Source: Marinomonas ostreistagni (GTDB taxonomy: Bacteria; Pseudomonadota; Gammaproteobacteria; Pseudomonadales; Marinomonadaceae). From it: 64,000 bases of DNA. Numbering within the stretch: position 1 is the stretch's first letter; every line of letters starts with the position of its first letter. The translations under genes and the position numbers were made by a program. The stretch covers positions 186,001 through 250,000 of the forward strand of contig NZ_JAFEKF010000004.1 in assembly GCF_016888445.1 (NCBI RefSeq), in the 5' to 3' direction. Shown here in pieces: positions 43,592-53,132 of this stretch. The notes beneath the pieces are model-generated. The model had not been told where the DNA came from and ran no database searches. It saw nothing but the letters and a program-made list of their open reading frames with translations.

Positions 43592-43673
43592 CGAGCTGTA
43601 TGCGGTCGCGAAAAATCAGAATTATGCTATACAAAAATATACCCACACCGTTCGAGTGTTTAATTAGGTAGAG

Positions 43674-45446
43674 ATGATGTTATTAGGAACGAAAAAGCCT
43701 TCAGGCAAAATCTATAAGGAAGTGCTGGAACAAGCGCTCGATGCTGTGGTGAGCATTGATGAATACAATAATGTCACTTTCTTCAATAATGCCGCTGAGC
43801 GTTTTTGGGGCTATCAACGCAACGAAGTGCTGGGTAGAAACGTTAAAATGCTGGTGCCTCAAGCACTGCAGCCGAATCATGATGACTATGTCAACGCTAA
43901 CCGTAGAACTGGCCAAGACAAAATTGTTGGGACCAGCCGTGAAGTAGAGGTTGAGCGTAAAGACGGTAGCAAGGTATGGGGCAGCTTATCACTGACCAAA
44001 GTGAAAGTGGGTCGTCATCTGCTGTATACCGCTTTTGTAAAAGACATTACCGCTGAGCGGCAGCAGCGTGAAATCATCAGTCAAACCCTTGAGCAAGCAC
44101 TTGATGCCGTCGTCACCATAGACACCAATAATCTGGTCACCTTTTTTAATGGTGCCGCTGAGGCATTATGGGGCTATGAGCGACATGAGGTGATTGGTAA
44201 AAACGTTAAAATGCTGGTGCCCAAAATGATTCAGCCGCAGCATGATGATTTCGTCAATGCGAACCGCACCACGGGGCAAGATAAGATCGTTGGCACCAGC
44301 CGTGAAGTGGAGATAGAGCGTAAAGATGGCAGTAAAGTTTGGGGCAGTTTGTCACTTTCCAAAGTGCGCATCGGCGATGCTTATATTTACACCGCATTTG
44401 TTAAAGACATCAGTGCGCAACGTGAAAGCCAAGAAATCATTCGTCAAACGCTAGACCAAGCTTTGGATGCTGTGGTCACGATAGATGAAAATAACTTGGT
44501 GACATTTTACAACGCCGCTGCTGAGCAACTTTGGGGCTATCGTCAAGACGAAGTATTAGGCAACAACGTTAAAATGTTGGTGCCTCAGATCTACCAAAGC
44601 CAGCACGATCAGTTTGTGAATGCTAACCGTTCGACCGGACAGGATAAGATTGTTGGTACCAGCCGTGAAGTAGAGATAGAGCGTAAAGATGGTTCCAAAG
44701 TGTGGGGCAGTTTGTCACTGTCGAAAATTCGATTGGAGCATAAGATTCTTTATACGGCCTTTGTTAAAGACATCACCGCAGAAAAAGCCAGCCGTGAAAT
44801 CATTAACCAAACACTTGAACAGGCACTTGATGCGGTAGTCAGTATCGATAGCGATAACAATGTGACCTTCTTTAACCGTGCCGCTGAAACTATGTGGGGT
44901 TACAAACGCGAAGAGGTCTTGGGTAAAAACGTTAAAATGCTGGTGCCGATGGAGATTCAAGCGAATCATGATGGTTACGTTAACGCCAACCGTCGCACCA
45001 AAGAAGACAAGATTGTAGGTACGACTCGGGAAGTGCCAGTGCACCGCAAAGACGGTAAAATTCTGTACGGCTCTTTGGCGTTATGTCGTATTCAAATTGG
45101 TGATTTAATTGGCTATACCGCCTTTATAAAAGACATCACACAAGACCGAGAAGCGCGCGAAAGTACCAACACTGCGATGGCATCGGTGATGCAATCAAGT
45201 AACCAGATCGGTGAGATCGTAGCGGTGATTAACAGTATTGCTGACCAAACGGGACTCTTGTCTTTGAATGCAGCGATCGAGGCGGCCCGTGCCGGTGAGC
45301 AAGGGCGTGGCTTTGCTGTAGTAGCAGACGAAGTCAGATCATTGGCGTCGAAATCGGCAGGTTCTGCCCGTGAAATCAATGAACTGGTCGATCAAACCAA
45401 GCAGCGTATCGGTGATTTGGCCGATGCTTTGAAAAAAACGCACTAA
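43674..45446 (+). CDS. Soluble chemoreceptor with four tandem PAS domains
   Basis: 590 aa. Residues 16-499 are four PAS repeats of 121, 121, 121 and about 119 aa with strongly conserved text ([46 protein letters not shown]). The C-terminus (about 500-590) is only the tip of an MCP signalling domain ([37 protein letters not shown]). There is no membrane helix, HAMP or methylation helices. The likely role is cytoplasmic sensing, perhaps of redox or energy state, signalling to CheA/CheW. Cofactor type is unknown. A terminator follows. Confidence 0.88.
   Translation: MMLLGTKKPSGKIYKEVLEQALDAVVSIDEYNNVTFFNNAAERFWGYQRNEVLGRNVKMLVPQALQPNHDDYVNANRRTGQDKIVGTSREVEVERKDGSKVWGSLSLTKVKVGRHLLYTAFVKDITAERQQREIISQTLEQALDAVVTIDTNNLVTFFNGAAEALWGYERHEVIGKNVKMLVPKMIQPQHDDFVNANRTTGQDKIVGTSREVEIERKDGSKVWGSLSLSKVRIGDAYIYTAFVKDISAQRESQEIIRQTLDQALDAVVTIDENNLVTFYNAAAEQLWGYRQDEVLGNNVKMLVPQIYQSQHDQFVNANRSTGQDKIVGTSREVEIERKDGSKVWGSLSLSKIRLEHKILYTAFVKDITAEKASREIINQTLEQALDAVVSIDSDNNVTFFNRAAETMWGYKREEVLGKNVKMLVPMEIQANHDGYVNANRRTKEDKIVGTTREVPVHRKDGKILYGSLALCRIQIGDLIGYTAFIKDITQDREARESTNTAMASVMQSSNQIGEIVAVINSIADQTGLLSLNAAIEAARAGEQGRGFAVVADEVRSLASKSAGSAREINELVDQTKQRIGDLADALKKTH
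43719..45170 (+). repeat. Four direct repeats of 363 bp encoding PAS domains
   Basis: Units begin at 43719, 44082, 44445 and 44808, each 363 bases long and in frame. Similarity at the DNA level is clear at segments such as AACGTTAAAATGCTGGTGCC, which suggests tandem duplication. Confidence 0.85.
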
Positions 45447-45455
45447 AGAACGTAG

Positions 45456-45484
45456 CGACCGACACATGTGTCGGTCGTTTTTTA
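45456..45484 (+). terminator. Rho-independent terminator
   Basis: Perfect palindrome CGACCGACACA / TGTGTCGGTCG (45456-45477) followed by seven T, after the chemoreceptor. Confidence 0.92.
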
Positions 45485-45495
45485 TATGGCTGCTT

Positions 45496-46800
45496 TTATA
45501 AGCGCGTATACGCTGCTTCACCAAGAATGTAAGTTGCCTTAATAGCGCGATCATCCGCTAGCATCATCAGGGCAAACACAATATCTTCTATGCTGTTGGC
45601 GCGTGCTAGGCGCTGATGTAACAGCGGCGTGGCTTGGCGATCGATTAAGACAAAGTCCGCTTCGGTTCCTGCTGCAAGATTCCCTACATGGCGCTCCAAA
45701 CGTAAAGCTTCAGCTCCGCCAAGCGTCGCTAAATAAAACGCTTTAATTGGATCAAGATTGTGGCCTCTTAGCTGCGTTACTTTATACGCTTCACCTAGGG
45801 TCTGCCACATAGAAAAGCTCGTGCCGCCGCCGACATCCGTGCCCATGCCGACATTTACTTGGTGCAGCTGTGCCGCTTGTAAATCAAATAAGCCACTGCC
45901 TAAAAACAAGTTTGAGGTCGGACAAAACGCTATCGCTGAGCCAGTTTCGCTGAGGCGGTGATATTCATCGTTGCAAAGGTGGATACCATGAGCAAATACC
46001 GAGCGCTCACTGAGCAGCTGATGCTGATCGTAAACGTCTAGATAATGCTTGGCATCAGGAAACAGGGCTTGCACCCATTCGCACTCTTTGGTGTTTTCAG
46101 AGAGGTGCGTGTGGACATACAGGCGCTCGTATTCCTGCAACAGCTGGCCAGCTTTCTGCAGTTGTTCCGGGGACGAAGTCGGTGCAAAACGTGGCGTGAT
46201 GGCATAATGTAAGCGGCCTTTTTCATGCCAAGCTTCGATCAGCTCTTTGGACTCCTGATAGCCCGTTTCTGGCGTGTCTTGAAGGTATTCTGGTGCGTTG
46301 CGGTCCATTAGCACCTTGCCACAGATCATGCGCAAATTCTGCTGTTCAGCGCTTTCAAAGAAAGCCTCGACCGATGCTTTATGGACCGTGCCAAACACCA
46401 AAGCAGTCGTGGTGCCATTTTTTAATAGTTCACTTAAAAAGCGTTGCGCGACATCTTGGGCATAAGATTTGTCAGCGAACTTGCGCTCTTCAGGAAAGGT
46501 GTAATTATTGAGCCAATCAAGCAGCTGCTCACCGTAGGAAGCGATCATATCGCTTTGCGGATAATGAATATGGGTGTCGATAAAACCTGGTAGCAGCAGT
46601 GCGTCTGGCTCTTCAATAAGTATGGTATCGGTATCAAGTGTTGCTAACAAATCGTCAGCAGGGCCGATGGCTTGTATCAAACCATCGGTAACCACTAATA
46701 AGCCATCAGGGTAGTATTCATAGGCGTTGGCACTGCCGACTTGGTCTGGGTTAGCGACACAGTGGAGGATGGCAGCGCGCCAAGCTTTTTTCATGGACAT
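45496..46800 (-). CDS. guaD: Guanine deaminase
   Basis: 434 aa from the ATG at 46800; the ATG six bases later is also possible. Amidohydrolase fold: metal-binding HIHYPQ in PGFIDTHIHYPQSDM, LYVHTHLSENTKE, VFAHGIHLCNDE and the Asp in GMGTDVGGGTSFSM. The HYPQ text is characteristic of guanine deaminase, which converts guanine to xanthine. It stands alone, with no other purine genes close by. Length agrees with E. coli GuaD (439). Confidence 0.93.
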   Translation of the reverse strand: MSMKKAWRAAILHCVANPDQVGSANAYEYYPDGLLVVTDGLIQAIGPADDLLATLDTDTILIEEPDALLLPGFIDTHIHYPQSDMIASYGEQLLDWLNNYTFPEERKFADKSYAQDVAQRFLSELLKNGTTTALVFGTVHKASVEAFFESAEQQNLRMICGKVLMDRNAPEYLQDTPETGYQESKELIEAWHEKGRLHYAITPRFAPTSSPEQLQKAGQLLQEYERLYVHTHLSENTKECEWVQALFPDAKHYLDVYDQHQLLSERSVFAHGIHLCNDEYHRLSETGSAIAFCPTSNLFLGSGLFDLQAAQLHQVNVGMGTDVGGGTSFSMWQTLGEAYKVTQLRGHNLDPIKAFYLATLGGAEALRLERHVGNLAAGTEADFVLIDRQATPLLHQRLARANSIEDIVFALMMLADDRAIKATYILGEAAYTRL

Positions 46801-46871
46801 AGTTTCTCGTATTGGCGAAGGCCTCAAACATAACAGAGGCAAAATAAAGACAGCAGACTTTGACCGAATGT

Positions 46872-48149
46872 TTATCTTTCGTCAATGAAAACGGCGCGAA
46901 AGTCGCTAATGTCGGTAAAGGTCGGCCCAGTGGCCACTGCTTGGCCGATGCTGCTAAAAAATGTGTGGGCATCGTGACGCGTCAAATACTCTAGTGCGCG
47001 TAGCCCCTTCTCTTTGGCTTCGCTAAGGCTGTACTCATTGATGATAGCGCCAGCTTCGCCATTACCGTCTAAGCCATCGCTGTCACAGGCAATAGCGGAT
47101 ATCCCTGGGACGTCTTGTAGGGCTAGTGCCAATGCTAATAGATATTCTACATTCGGCCCTGTAACCCCTTGTTGTGCCGCGCTGACAGTGGCGTTACCGC
47201 CACTTAAAACCACACAGGGCGGTTTAATAGGTTGCTCATGATAGCGAATTTGACGTGCAATACCAGCCATCATGGTGCCCATGTCTTTGGCTTCACCTTC
47301 AAGGCTGTCGCTTAGTATCAAACACTTAATGCCCAGTTCGTGGGCCCGTTTAGCCGCTGCTTCCAAGGCCATTTGTGGAGTGGCGATCAACTGTGTATGG
47401 CAATGCTGTAAGCGTGGGTCCTGAGGTTTGATACTTTCGAATTGGTTGTAAGACAGTTGTCGGCGAATATTAGGGCTCAAGGTGATAGCGTAGCTGTCTA
47501 AAATAGCTAAGGCATCGGCACATGTGGTTGGGTCACCGACGGTAGGGCCGGAGGCAATAGCGCTGATGGCATTACCTGGTACATCTGAAATCAATAAGCT
47601 GGTGACCTTGGCAGGGTAGCAAGCGGCGGCTAAACGCCCGCCGTTGATTTTGCTCAGGTGACGACGCACGGTGTGAAGCTCCGCGACACTGGCACCACGC
47701 TGTTGAAGGGTCTGCTGTATGTGTAGTGACTCGGTGATACTCAAATCATCGACTGGCAATGACATTAATAATGAGCCGCCTCCCGAAAGCAGCACAATGA
47801 CTTGGTCGCATGCCTCAAGCTGGCTCACTTGGTCTAAGATCGTTTGACTGGCGGCGAGGTTGCGTCGGTCTGGGAATTGGCTGCTGACTTCGATGACATT
47901 AATGCTCTGGCAGGGGCGCCCATAGCCTGACTCAGTAATCACAGTGCCACTTAGCGATGCATCGGGCCAGTGCTGTTCAATGGCTTGGGCCATAGCGGCA
48001 GCAGCGCGTCCTGCGCCAATGACTATGGTGCGCCCAGAGCAGGGCTGGGGCATATGTTTGGGTACGCAATGGGCCGGTTGGCAAACGTCTAAGGCAGCTT
48101 CAAACAGCGAGTGCAGCAGCTGGGTGTGAGCGGTCATCGAACTGGTCAT
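46872..48149 (-). CDS. Glycerate 2-kinase (GckA/TtuD, MOFRL family)
   Basis: 425 aa from the ATG at 48149; a GTG at 48182 would add 11 residues. The N-terminal domain has VIGAGRAAAAMA and LLSGGGSLLMSLP. The MOFRL part has VLSGGNATV, SAIACDSDGLDGNGEAGAII and the C-terminal LTRHDAHTFFSSIGQAVATGPTFTDISDF. These enzymes phosphorylate glycerate at C2 in tartrate, serine or glyoxylate routes. No such pathway genes flank it. It is adjacent to guaD in the same orientation with about 70 bases between, so coexpression is possible. Confidence 0.9.
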   Translation of the reverse strand: MTSSMTAHTQLLHSLFEAALDVCQPAHCVPKHMPQPCSGRTIVIGAGRAAAAMAQAIEQHWPDASLSGTVITESGYGRPCQSINVIEVSSQFPDRRNLAASQTILDQVSQLEACDQVIVLLSGGGSLLMSLPVDDLSITESLHIQQTLQQRGASVAELHTVRRHLSKINGGRLAAACYPAKVTSLLISDVPGNAISAIASGPTVGDPTTCADALAILDSYAITLSPNIRRQLSYNQFESIKPQDPRLQHCHTQLIATPQMALEAAAKRAHELGIKCLILSDSLEGEAKDMGTMMAGIARQIRYHEQPIKPPCVVLSGGNATVSAAQQGVTGPNVEYLLALALALQDVPGISAIACDSDGLDGNGEAGAIINEYSLSEAKEKGLRALEYLTRHDAHTFFSSIGQAVATGPTFTDISDFRAVFIDER

Positions 48150-48211
48150 GGCGGCATATCTCCCTATCGTCTGGATGCCCACCTATAAGAGGTGGGCAAG
48201 TTGACTAGGAG

Positions 48212-48580
48212 CTATGCACTATCTGTACCACGCGCTTTAATCCAGCAGGCAACCCCATGAACGATAAAGGCAAGCGCGACGCCCAAGGTGTCGGCCCAGA
48301 AGTCGTACCAATCAGCGTGACGATTAACGTAGGGCTGAATCAGCTCAATCAAGCCGCCCATCAACGCAATCACGATGGCGAACGCAACGAAGCGTCGAGT
48401 AGGGCCTAGGGCGCAGAGGCCTGCCCATCCTAAAAAGCCGAGAATATGGTGAGTTTTGTCATTGCCAGGAACCGGCACCAATTCCGCTGCCGGTGCCAAT
48501 GTGCCTGCCAAGACGATCACAGCGCCTAAGCAAAAGCCCAGTAGTTGGGCTTTTGGAGTAAATAACCAAGCAATCTTCAT
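48212..48580 (-). CDS. VanZ-like family protein
   Basis: 122 aa with four hydrophobic helices. Family motifs are NDKTHHILGFLGWAG and GLIELIQPYVNRHADWYDFWADTLGVALAF, the VanZ pattern with conserved charged residues. Function unsettled in Gram-negatives. It starts three bases after the dbpA stop and has no ribosome site of its own, so it relies on coupling to dbpA. Confidence 0.88.
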   Translation of the reverse strand: MKIAWLFTPKAQLLGFCLGAVIVLAGTLAPAAELVPVPGNDKTHHILGFLGWAGLCALGPTRRFVAFAIVIALMGGLIELIQPYVNRHADWYDFWADTLGVALAFIVHGVACWIKARGTDSA

Positions 48581-48583
48581 GGC

Positions 48584-49981
48584 TTAGCGTAATACTCGCG
48601 ACTTGATGTTTTTGCCTTTGATTTTTTTCTGGGCCAGGCCTTTGACTACATCACGAGCTAGATGCTTGTCGACGGCGACATAGGCTCTAAAGTCAAAGAT
48701 GTCGATTTTGCCCACATCACTTTTCTCTAATCCCAAGCCTGCAGTTAAGGCGCCTAAAATATCGCCTGCACGCAGTTTATTTTTCTTACCAGCATCAAAG
48801 GCAATCGTTGCGACGTCAGGTTGAAGCTGGTAACTACTCGGACAATTGCGTAGCTGTAGGAACTCTGGTTCGATATTAAAGCGGGCAGCAATATCACTGA
48901 GTTTGTAATCCTCGCGCTGGGTAATAAAGCTCACTGCCATACCAGCAGCGCCAGCACGACCAGTACGGCCAATTCGGTGCGTGTGCACATCAATGTCGCG
49001 GGTTGTGTCATAGTTGATAACGAGATCAATCTCTTTGACATCAATACCACGGGCCGCCACATCGGTTGCTACCAAGACCGAGCAGCTCTTATTAGCAAAA
49101 CGCACCAGTACTTGGTCGCGATCACGCTGATCAAAATCACCATGAATCGCCATGGCGCTGATGTTGTGCTGATTCAACCAATCGGCGACTTCATCACACT
49201 CTGCTTTGGTATTACAGAAAACGATGACTTGGCGCGGCTCAACATGAAACAGAGTATCCAAAATCGCTTGCGGTTTTTGATCGTTATTGGCGCGCACAAA
49301 ATACTGATCGATATTGGGTTGTGTGTCTGGCTCAGCTTCGATCTTGATAAAACGAGGGCTGCGCTGAAACTCTTCACTGATCTGAGCAATATTATCGCTG
49401 TAGGTCGCTGAGAACAGCAGCGTTTGGCGACGCTTGGGCGTTAGCGCTACGATGTCACGGATACTGTCGATAAAGCCCATATCCAGCATGCGATCCGCTT
49501 CATCCAGCACCAAATTATTGAGGTTGCTTAAATCTAAATTGCCTTTACGCAGGTGCTCCATGATGCGCCCAGGTGTACCAACAACAATGTGTGCACCATG
49601 CTCAAGAGACGCGATCTGAGGGCCAAACGGCATGCCGCCACACAATGTCAGTACTTTGATGTTTTCACGGTAGCGCGCAATTTTACGGATTTCTTTGGCA
49701 ACTTGGTCGGCCAGTTCACGGGTTGGACACAGCACCAAGCTTTGGCAACCGAAAAAGCGTGGATTGAGCTGCATAACTAAGCCAATCGCAAACGCGAGGG
49801 TTTTACCGCTACCGGTCTGAGCTTGTGCGATCAGATCTTTGCCCGCCAAAATATCTGGCAATGATTGCTGTTGGATGGGGGTAAACGAGCGAATGCCAAG
49901 ATCGTTTAGCAAGCCGGTCAGCTGTTCTGGTAGCTCAATAGAGGCGGAAGCAAGGTTTGAGGTGTTCAATGTGAGGTCCAA
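48584..49981 (-). CDS. dbpA: ATP-dependent RNA helicase DbpA
   Basis: 465 aa. DEAD-box motifs are complete ([46 protein letters not shown]). The C-terminal domain (AGKKNKLRAGDILGALTAGLGLEKSDVGKIDIFDFRAYVAV) is the DbpA RNA-binding domain, which targets hairpin 92 of 23S rRNA during large-subunit assembly. The start is a TTG; a second in-frame TTG at 49969 has GGA eight bases upstream and could be the true one. Coupled to the VanZ-like gene. Confidence 0.95.
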   Translation of the reverse strand: MDLTLNTSNLASASIELPEQLTGLLNDLGIRSFTPIQQQSLPDILAGKDLIAQAQTGSGKTLAFAIGLVMQLNPRFFGCQSLVLCPTRELADQVAKEIRKIARYRENIKVLTLCGGMPFGPQIASLEHGAHIVVGTPGRIMEHLRKGNLDLSNLNNLVLDEADRMLDMGFIDSIRDIVALTPKRRQTLLFSATYSDNIAQISEEFQRSPRFIKIEAEPDTQPNIDQYFVRANNDQKPQAILDTLFHVEPRQVIVFCNTKAECDEVADWLNQHNISAMAIHGDFDQRDRDQVLVRFANKSCSVLVATDVAARGIDVKEIDLVINYDTTRDIDVHTHRIGRTGRAGAAGMAVSFITQREDYKLSDIAARFNIEPEFLQLRNCPSSYQLQPDVATIAFDAGKKNKLRAGDILGALTAGLGLEKSDVGKIDIFDFRAYVAVDKHLARDVVKGLAQKKIKGKNIKSRVLR

Positions 49982-50077
49982 AGCATAAAAAATGTTGCGC
50001 GCAGTCTAGCAAATTTTGCGCATCGTCACTATTTATAGATGATAAGTCGACTAATAAAAGCGTCAAAGAGAGGGATT

Positions 50078-50656
50078 GTGAACTATCTTGCCCACCTGCA
50101 CATTGCCCACGTTACGCAAACCTCCTATGCGGGGAATTTGCTAGGGGATTTCCAGTGGTCGCCAGAGCCCTCGCAACCTGCCTTTTATCGAGGCTGGCGC
50201 TTACATCAAGCGGTCGACGTGTTTGTCGATGCTCATCCACAATCAGCTTATTTTAAAACTCTGCCGCGCCAAGGGCGGCGTCGCTTTGCGGGGATTATTC
50301 AAGACATTGTGATGGATTATTGGCTGATTCAGCATTGGCATCAGTATCAAACTGAGTCTTTTGACTGCTTTGCCGAGCATGCGGTAGCGGCATTGGTAGC
50401 CGAGAAGGGCGCTTGTCCGCCGCGGCTACAGAGTATGATTAGCTCGCTGGAGGCCCGCAATTGGCTTGGCGATCTTGGCACGCAAGCGGGTGTGGTACGA
50501 GCGGTTGAGTCGATTCAAAAACGCTGGCGTTTAGGGCATTACTTGACGCCCTTTATTGAAGAGATGCCCTATCTATTGGAGCACGCCGAGGCGCCTTTTG
50601 CGGCGCTTTATCCAGAAGTCTTAAAAGAAGTTCAAGCGGTGAGTAAAACGTTGTAG
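50078..50656 (+). CDS. acpH: Acyl carrier protein phosphodiesterase
   Basis: 192 aa from GTG at 50078 (GAGAGGG upstream), matching the E. coli length of 193. It begins NYLAHLHIAHVTQTSYAGNLLGDF, with the HD-type metal region AVDVFVDAHPQS and RRFAGIIQDIVMDYWLIQHW. AcpH removes the 4'-phosphopantetheine group from ACP. It is divergent from dbpA. Confidence 0.92.
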   Translation: MNYLAHLHIAHVTQTSYAGNLLGDFQWSPEPSQPAFYRGWRLHQAVDVFVDAHPQSAYFKTLPRQGRRRFAGIIQDIVMDYWLIQHWHQYQTESFDCFAEHAVAALVAEKGACPPRLQSMISSLEARNWLGDLGTQAGVVRAVESIQKRWRLGHYLTPFIEEMPYLLEHAEAPFAALYPEVLKEVQAVSKTL

Positions 50657-50665
50657 CAAGCCCCA

Positions 50666-50790
50666 GAAAAAGAAAAACCGCAGTGACACTGTCACTGCGG
50701 TCTAAGGGGCAATAGCCCGATCGAGAGAACACCCAGATAGAGCCTCAAGCGTCTCAGTAACACTGAAGTTTCTGGATGTTTTGTAGTATA
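50666..50790 (-). ncRNA. Candidate small RNA gene
   Basis: On the minus strand, a TATACT -10-like element (50785-50790) would start an RNA near 50778. About 112 bases later comes a perfect 11-bp terminator stem (50677-50687 with 50691-50701) followed by TTTTTCTTTTT on the minus strand only. The RNA can fold into an outer stem CAUCCAGA/UCUGGGUG (50771-50778 with 50730-50737), an inner hairpin UCAGU/ACUGA and a GGGC/GCCC hairpin. No minus-strand gene lies nearby to need that terminator. No convincing -35 and no known family is recognised. Confidence 0.5.
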
Positions 50791-50980
50791 GGCAGTCTTG
50801 ATTTTAATGCGTTGACGCAGGTCAGCTAAACGGTTGGGTTTAGTTTATGGGTGATTTTTGAGCGTTGTCGTGGTTTTTGTAGGCTTTCTGTACGTGACCA
50901 CAGAGTTTTTGCCAGAGTGCACTAAACTTTTATGGTAGACTGCGCGCCAAATTGATTAGCAGCAAACAAGAGGTGAAAGC

Positions 50981-51970
50981 GTGAGCGTTCAATGGTTCCC
51001 AGGGCACATGAACAAAGCTCGACGAGAAATCGAGAAAGTCATGACCCAAGTTGACTTGGTTATCGAAGTATTGGATGCACGTATTCCAGATTCTAGCCAG
51101 AACCCAATGCTGACCACTTTGCGGGGGGATGTGCCCGTATTGCGTTTGCTGAATAAAAAAGATCTTGCTGATGCCGAACGCGTCAATCTGTGGCTGGAAC
51201 ATTGGCGCGATCATGAGCAGATCACGGCCTATCCTTTTAGTACTAATGATAAAGCCGATTTGGCGAAGCTATCAAACTGGGTACAAAAGTTAGTGCCTCA
51301 TCGTGGCAGCGCCGAAAAACCGATCCGTGCCATGATTGCTGGCATCCCTAATGTGGGCAAATCCAGTCTCATGAACGCACTGCTTGGTAAGCGAGTCGCC
51401 AAAGTCGGTAATGAGCCAGCGGTAACGAAAGCGCAGCAAAAATTACGTGTCCACGATGGCTTTCAAATTTTAGATACACCGGGAATTTTGTGGCCGAAAA
51501 TCGAGAACCCTGATGCCAGTTATCGCTTAGCAGTGACGGGCGCAGTACGTGATACCGCGATTGATTACGAAGATGTGGCCATCGTCGGTCTGCAATTTTT
51601 CATCAAAGATTACAGTGATGCGCTGACGACGCGCTACAAACTCAAAGCCGCCCCTGAGGATGCTTGGGAGACGCTAAAAGTCATCGGCTCTAAGCGTGGA
51701 GCACTGCGCTCTGGTGGCAAAGTAGACATGCACAAAGCAGCGGAAGTGTTTTTGTCTGATGTGCGTAGCGGTGCGATTGGCCCTTATGTGATGGAGACGC
51801 CTGCCATGGTCGCAGAGGAATGGCAGAAGGTTGAGCAGGTCAAAGCCGAAAAAGAGGCCGCGCGTCAGGCGCGTTTAGCCGCGGCGGTACCACAACGCCA
51901 GCAACAAAGTAACGTCGAGTATCGCCAGCAGCATACCGATCAAGAACAACCTAATGAAGATGATAAGTGA
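50981..51970 (+). CDS. ylqF: Ribosome biogenesis GTPase YlqF (RbgA)
   Basis: 329 aa from GTG at 50981 (AGAGGTGA upstream). It is a circularly permuted GTPase: NKKD (58-61) comes before GIPNVGKSS (121-129) and DTPG (165-168). It begins with the family mark WFPGHMNKA. It helps mature the 50S subunit. The tail is Gln-rich (QQSNVEYRQQ). The stop overlaps the start region of the next gene. Confidence 0.95.
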   Translation: MSVQWFPGHMNKARREIEKVMTQVDLVIEVLDARIPDSSQNPMLTTLRGDVPVLRLLNKKDLADAERVNLWLEHWRDHEQITAYPFSTNDKADLAKLSNWVQKLVPHRGSAEKPIRAMIAGIPNVGKSSLMNALLGKRVAKVGNEPAVTKAQQKLRVHDGFQILDTPGILWPKIENPDASYRLAVTGAVRDTAIDYEDVAIVGLQFFIKDYSDALTTRYKLKAAPEDAWETLKVIGSKRGALRSGGKVDMHKAAEVFLSDVRSGAIGPYVMETPAMVAEEWQKVEQVKAEKEAARQARLAAAVPQRQQQSNVEYRQQHTDQEQPNEDDK

Positions 51971-51981
51971 GGTCTTACGCT

Positions 51982-52362
51982 ATGGATTATGAAATAGCAT
52001 TTGATCAAGAAGAAGGCGGATACCGCGTTTTTACCGATTTAGAATTTACCGCGATCGCTGAATGGGTAAGCGAATTTCTGAGCGATAAAGAGACTCTACA
52101 GCGGGTTTGGCAAGCGGCGACGCTGGCGGAAACCGAGCAAGAAATCAGTAACTTTAAACACGGGATTTTTGATGTGGTCATCAGCCCAGAAGGTGTGGCG
52201 GTGAAGCGTCGTATTGACATGAGCCAAGCAGAAGATGAAATCAAAGCCATGTTTGACACTCAACAGGGCTTTTACCAAGCATCAAATGACGGCGTCGAGG
52301 CTGAGTGTGGTTTAGACGATCTGATTGATTTGATTGAAAATTGGCATGATATACAGCAATAA
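51982..52362 (+). CDS. Acidic protein of unknown function
   Basis: 126 aa from the ATG at 51982, with GAGG upstream; a GTG at 51967 is open but less supported. The text is acidic and soluble (YEIAFDQEEGGYRVFTDLEFTAIAEWVSEFLSD). No family is recognised. It is coupled to ylqF and lies 66 bases before another acidic unknown gene. Confidence 0.6.
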   Translation: MDYEIAFDQEEGGYRVFTDLEFTAIAEWVSEFLSDKETLQRVWQAATLAETEQEISNFKHGIFDVVISPEGVAVKRRIDMSQAEDEIKAMFDTQQGFYQASNDGVEAECGLDDLIDLIENWHDIQQ

Positions 52363-52428
52363 GTTGTCCCTAGCGTAGACAGGGTTTACACTAGCAACTG
52401 TTTTTAATGATGTCCTTTAGGAGCCGTT

Positions 52429-53019
52429 ATGCTCATTGAATTGGAAAAAGCCCGAGCGCGTAAGAATGTCGTACGTATCTTTCGCGAAGAAATCGATGGA
52501 CCAGATAACTGGACGGACGGGTTTGTCATTGCCGCCAACGAAGAAATGGTGTTGTTGCAACTGGTAGATGATGGCGTTCATTTGAATGGTTATCAGATTC
52601 TGTTTTTAGAAGATATCAGCGACTTCATGCACCCGGCGCCGTTTAATGACTTCCAAAAGCGCGTGCTAGAGCTGCGTGACGAAGAAGTCGAAGATCCGGA
52701 AGTGGATCTGGATGACTTAGCTGTGCTGCTAATGGACATCAGTGAAGAATTTGGGTTGATTACTTTGCACCGTGAAGAAATCGATGCTGATGGTTGTGAG
52801 ATTGGTCGTGTATTGCGTGCCGACTCGACGTCGTACGAGCTTGAAGAAATTGGCTCGGATGCGCGCTGGTTTGATGAAACCTTTGAATACGACCTGTATG
52901 ACATTACGCGTATTGAATTTGGTAGCTCTTACGAAGAAGCTTTGTTGATGGCAAATGATGACATGGGCGAAGATTCTTATGAGTTAGCGGATTACGATGA
53001 TGGTGAAGAGCCCGCGTAG
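52429..53019 (+). CDS. Very acidic protein with internal duplication
   Basis: 196 aa. Two halves resemble each other: FREEIDGPDNWTDGFVIAANEEMVLLQLVDDG-LNGYQILFLEDISDF at about 18-65, and HREEIDADGCEIGRVLRADSTSYELEEIG-...-YDLYDITRIEFGS at about 122-165. Each looks like a small beta-barrel unit of strands ending in a helix. The C-terminus is highly acidic (DDMGEDSYELADYDDGEEPA). No known family is recognised. AGGAG precedes the start and a strong terminator follows. Confidence 0.65.
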   Translation: MLIELEKARARKNVVRIFREEIDGPDNWTDGFVIAANEEMVLLQLVDDGVHLNGYQILFLEDISDFMHPAPFNDFQKRVLELRDEEVEDPEVDLDDLAVLLMDISEEFGLITLHREEIDADGCEIGRVLRADSTSYELEEIGSDARWFDETFEYDLYDITRIEFGSSYEEALLMANDDMGEDSYELADYDDGEEPA

Positions 53020-53037
53020 TGAAGTGCTAGATAATTG

Positions 53038-53072
53038 AAAAAAGGGGGAAAGTAGACTTTCCCCCTTTTTTT
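53038..53072 (+). terminator. Rho-independent terminator
   Basis: AAAAAGGGGGAAAG / CTTTCCCCCTTTTT stem (53039-53052 with 53057-53070) with a T run. Confidence 0.95.
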
Positions 53073-53132
53073 GTGTTGAACCCAGGGTGGCCTGCGCTTA
53101 GCATGCTAAAAAGCTCTAGTTTAGGTAAAAAG

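Noticed and set aside
43719..45170. CRISPR-like or mobile repeat array
   Set aside because: The repeats are 363 bases, in frame and encode PAS domains.
50677..50701. Terminator for acpH
   Set aside because: The T run follows the stem only on the minus strand, while acpH is on the plus strand.
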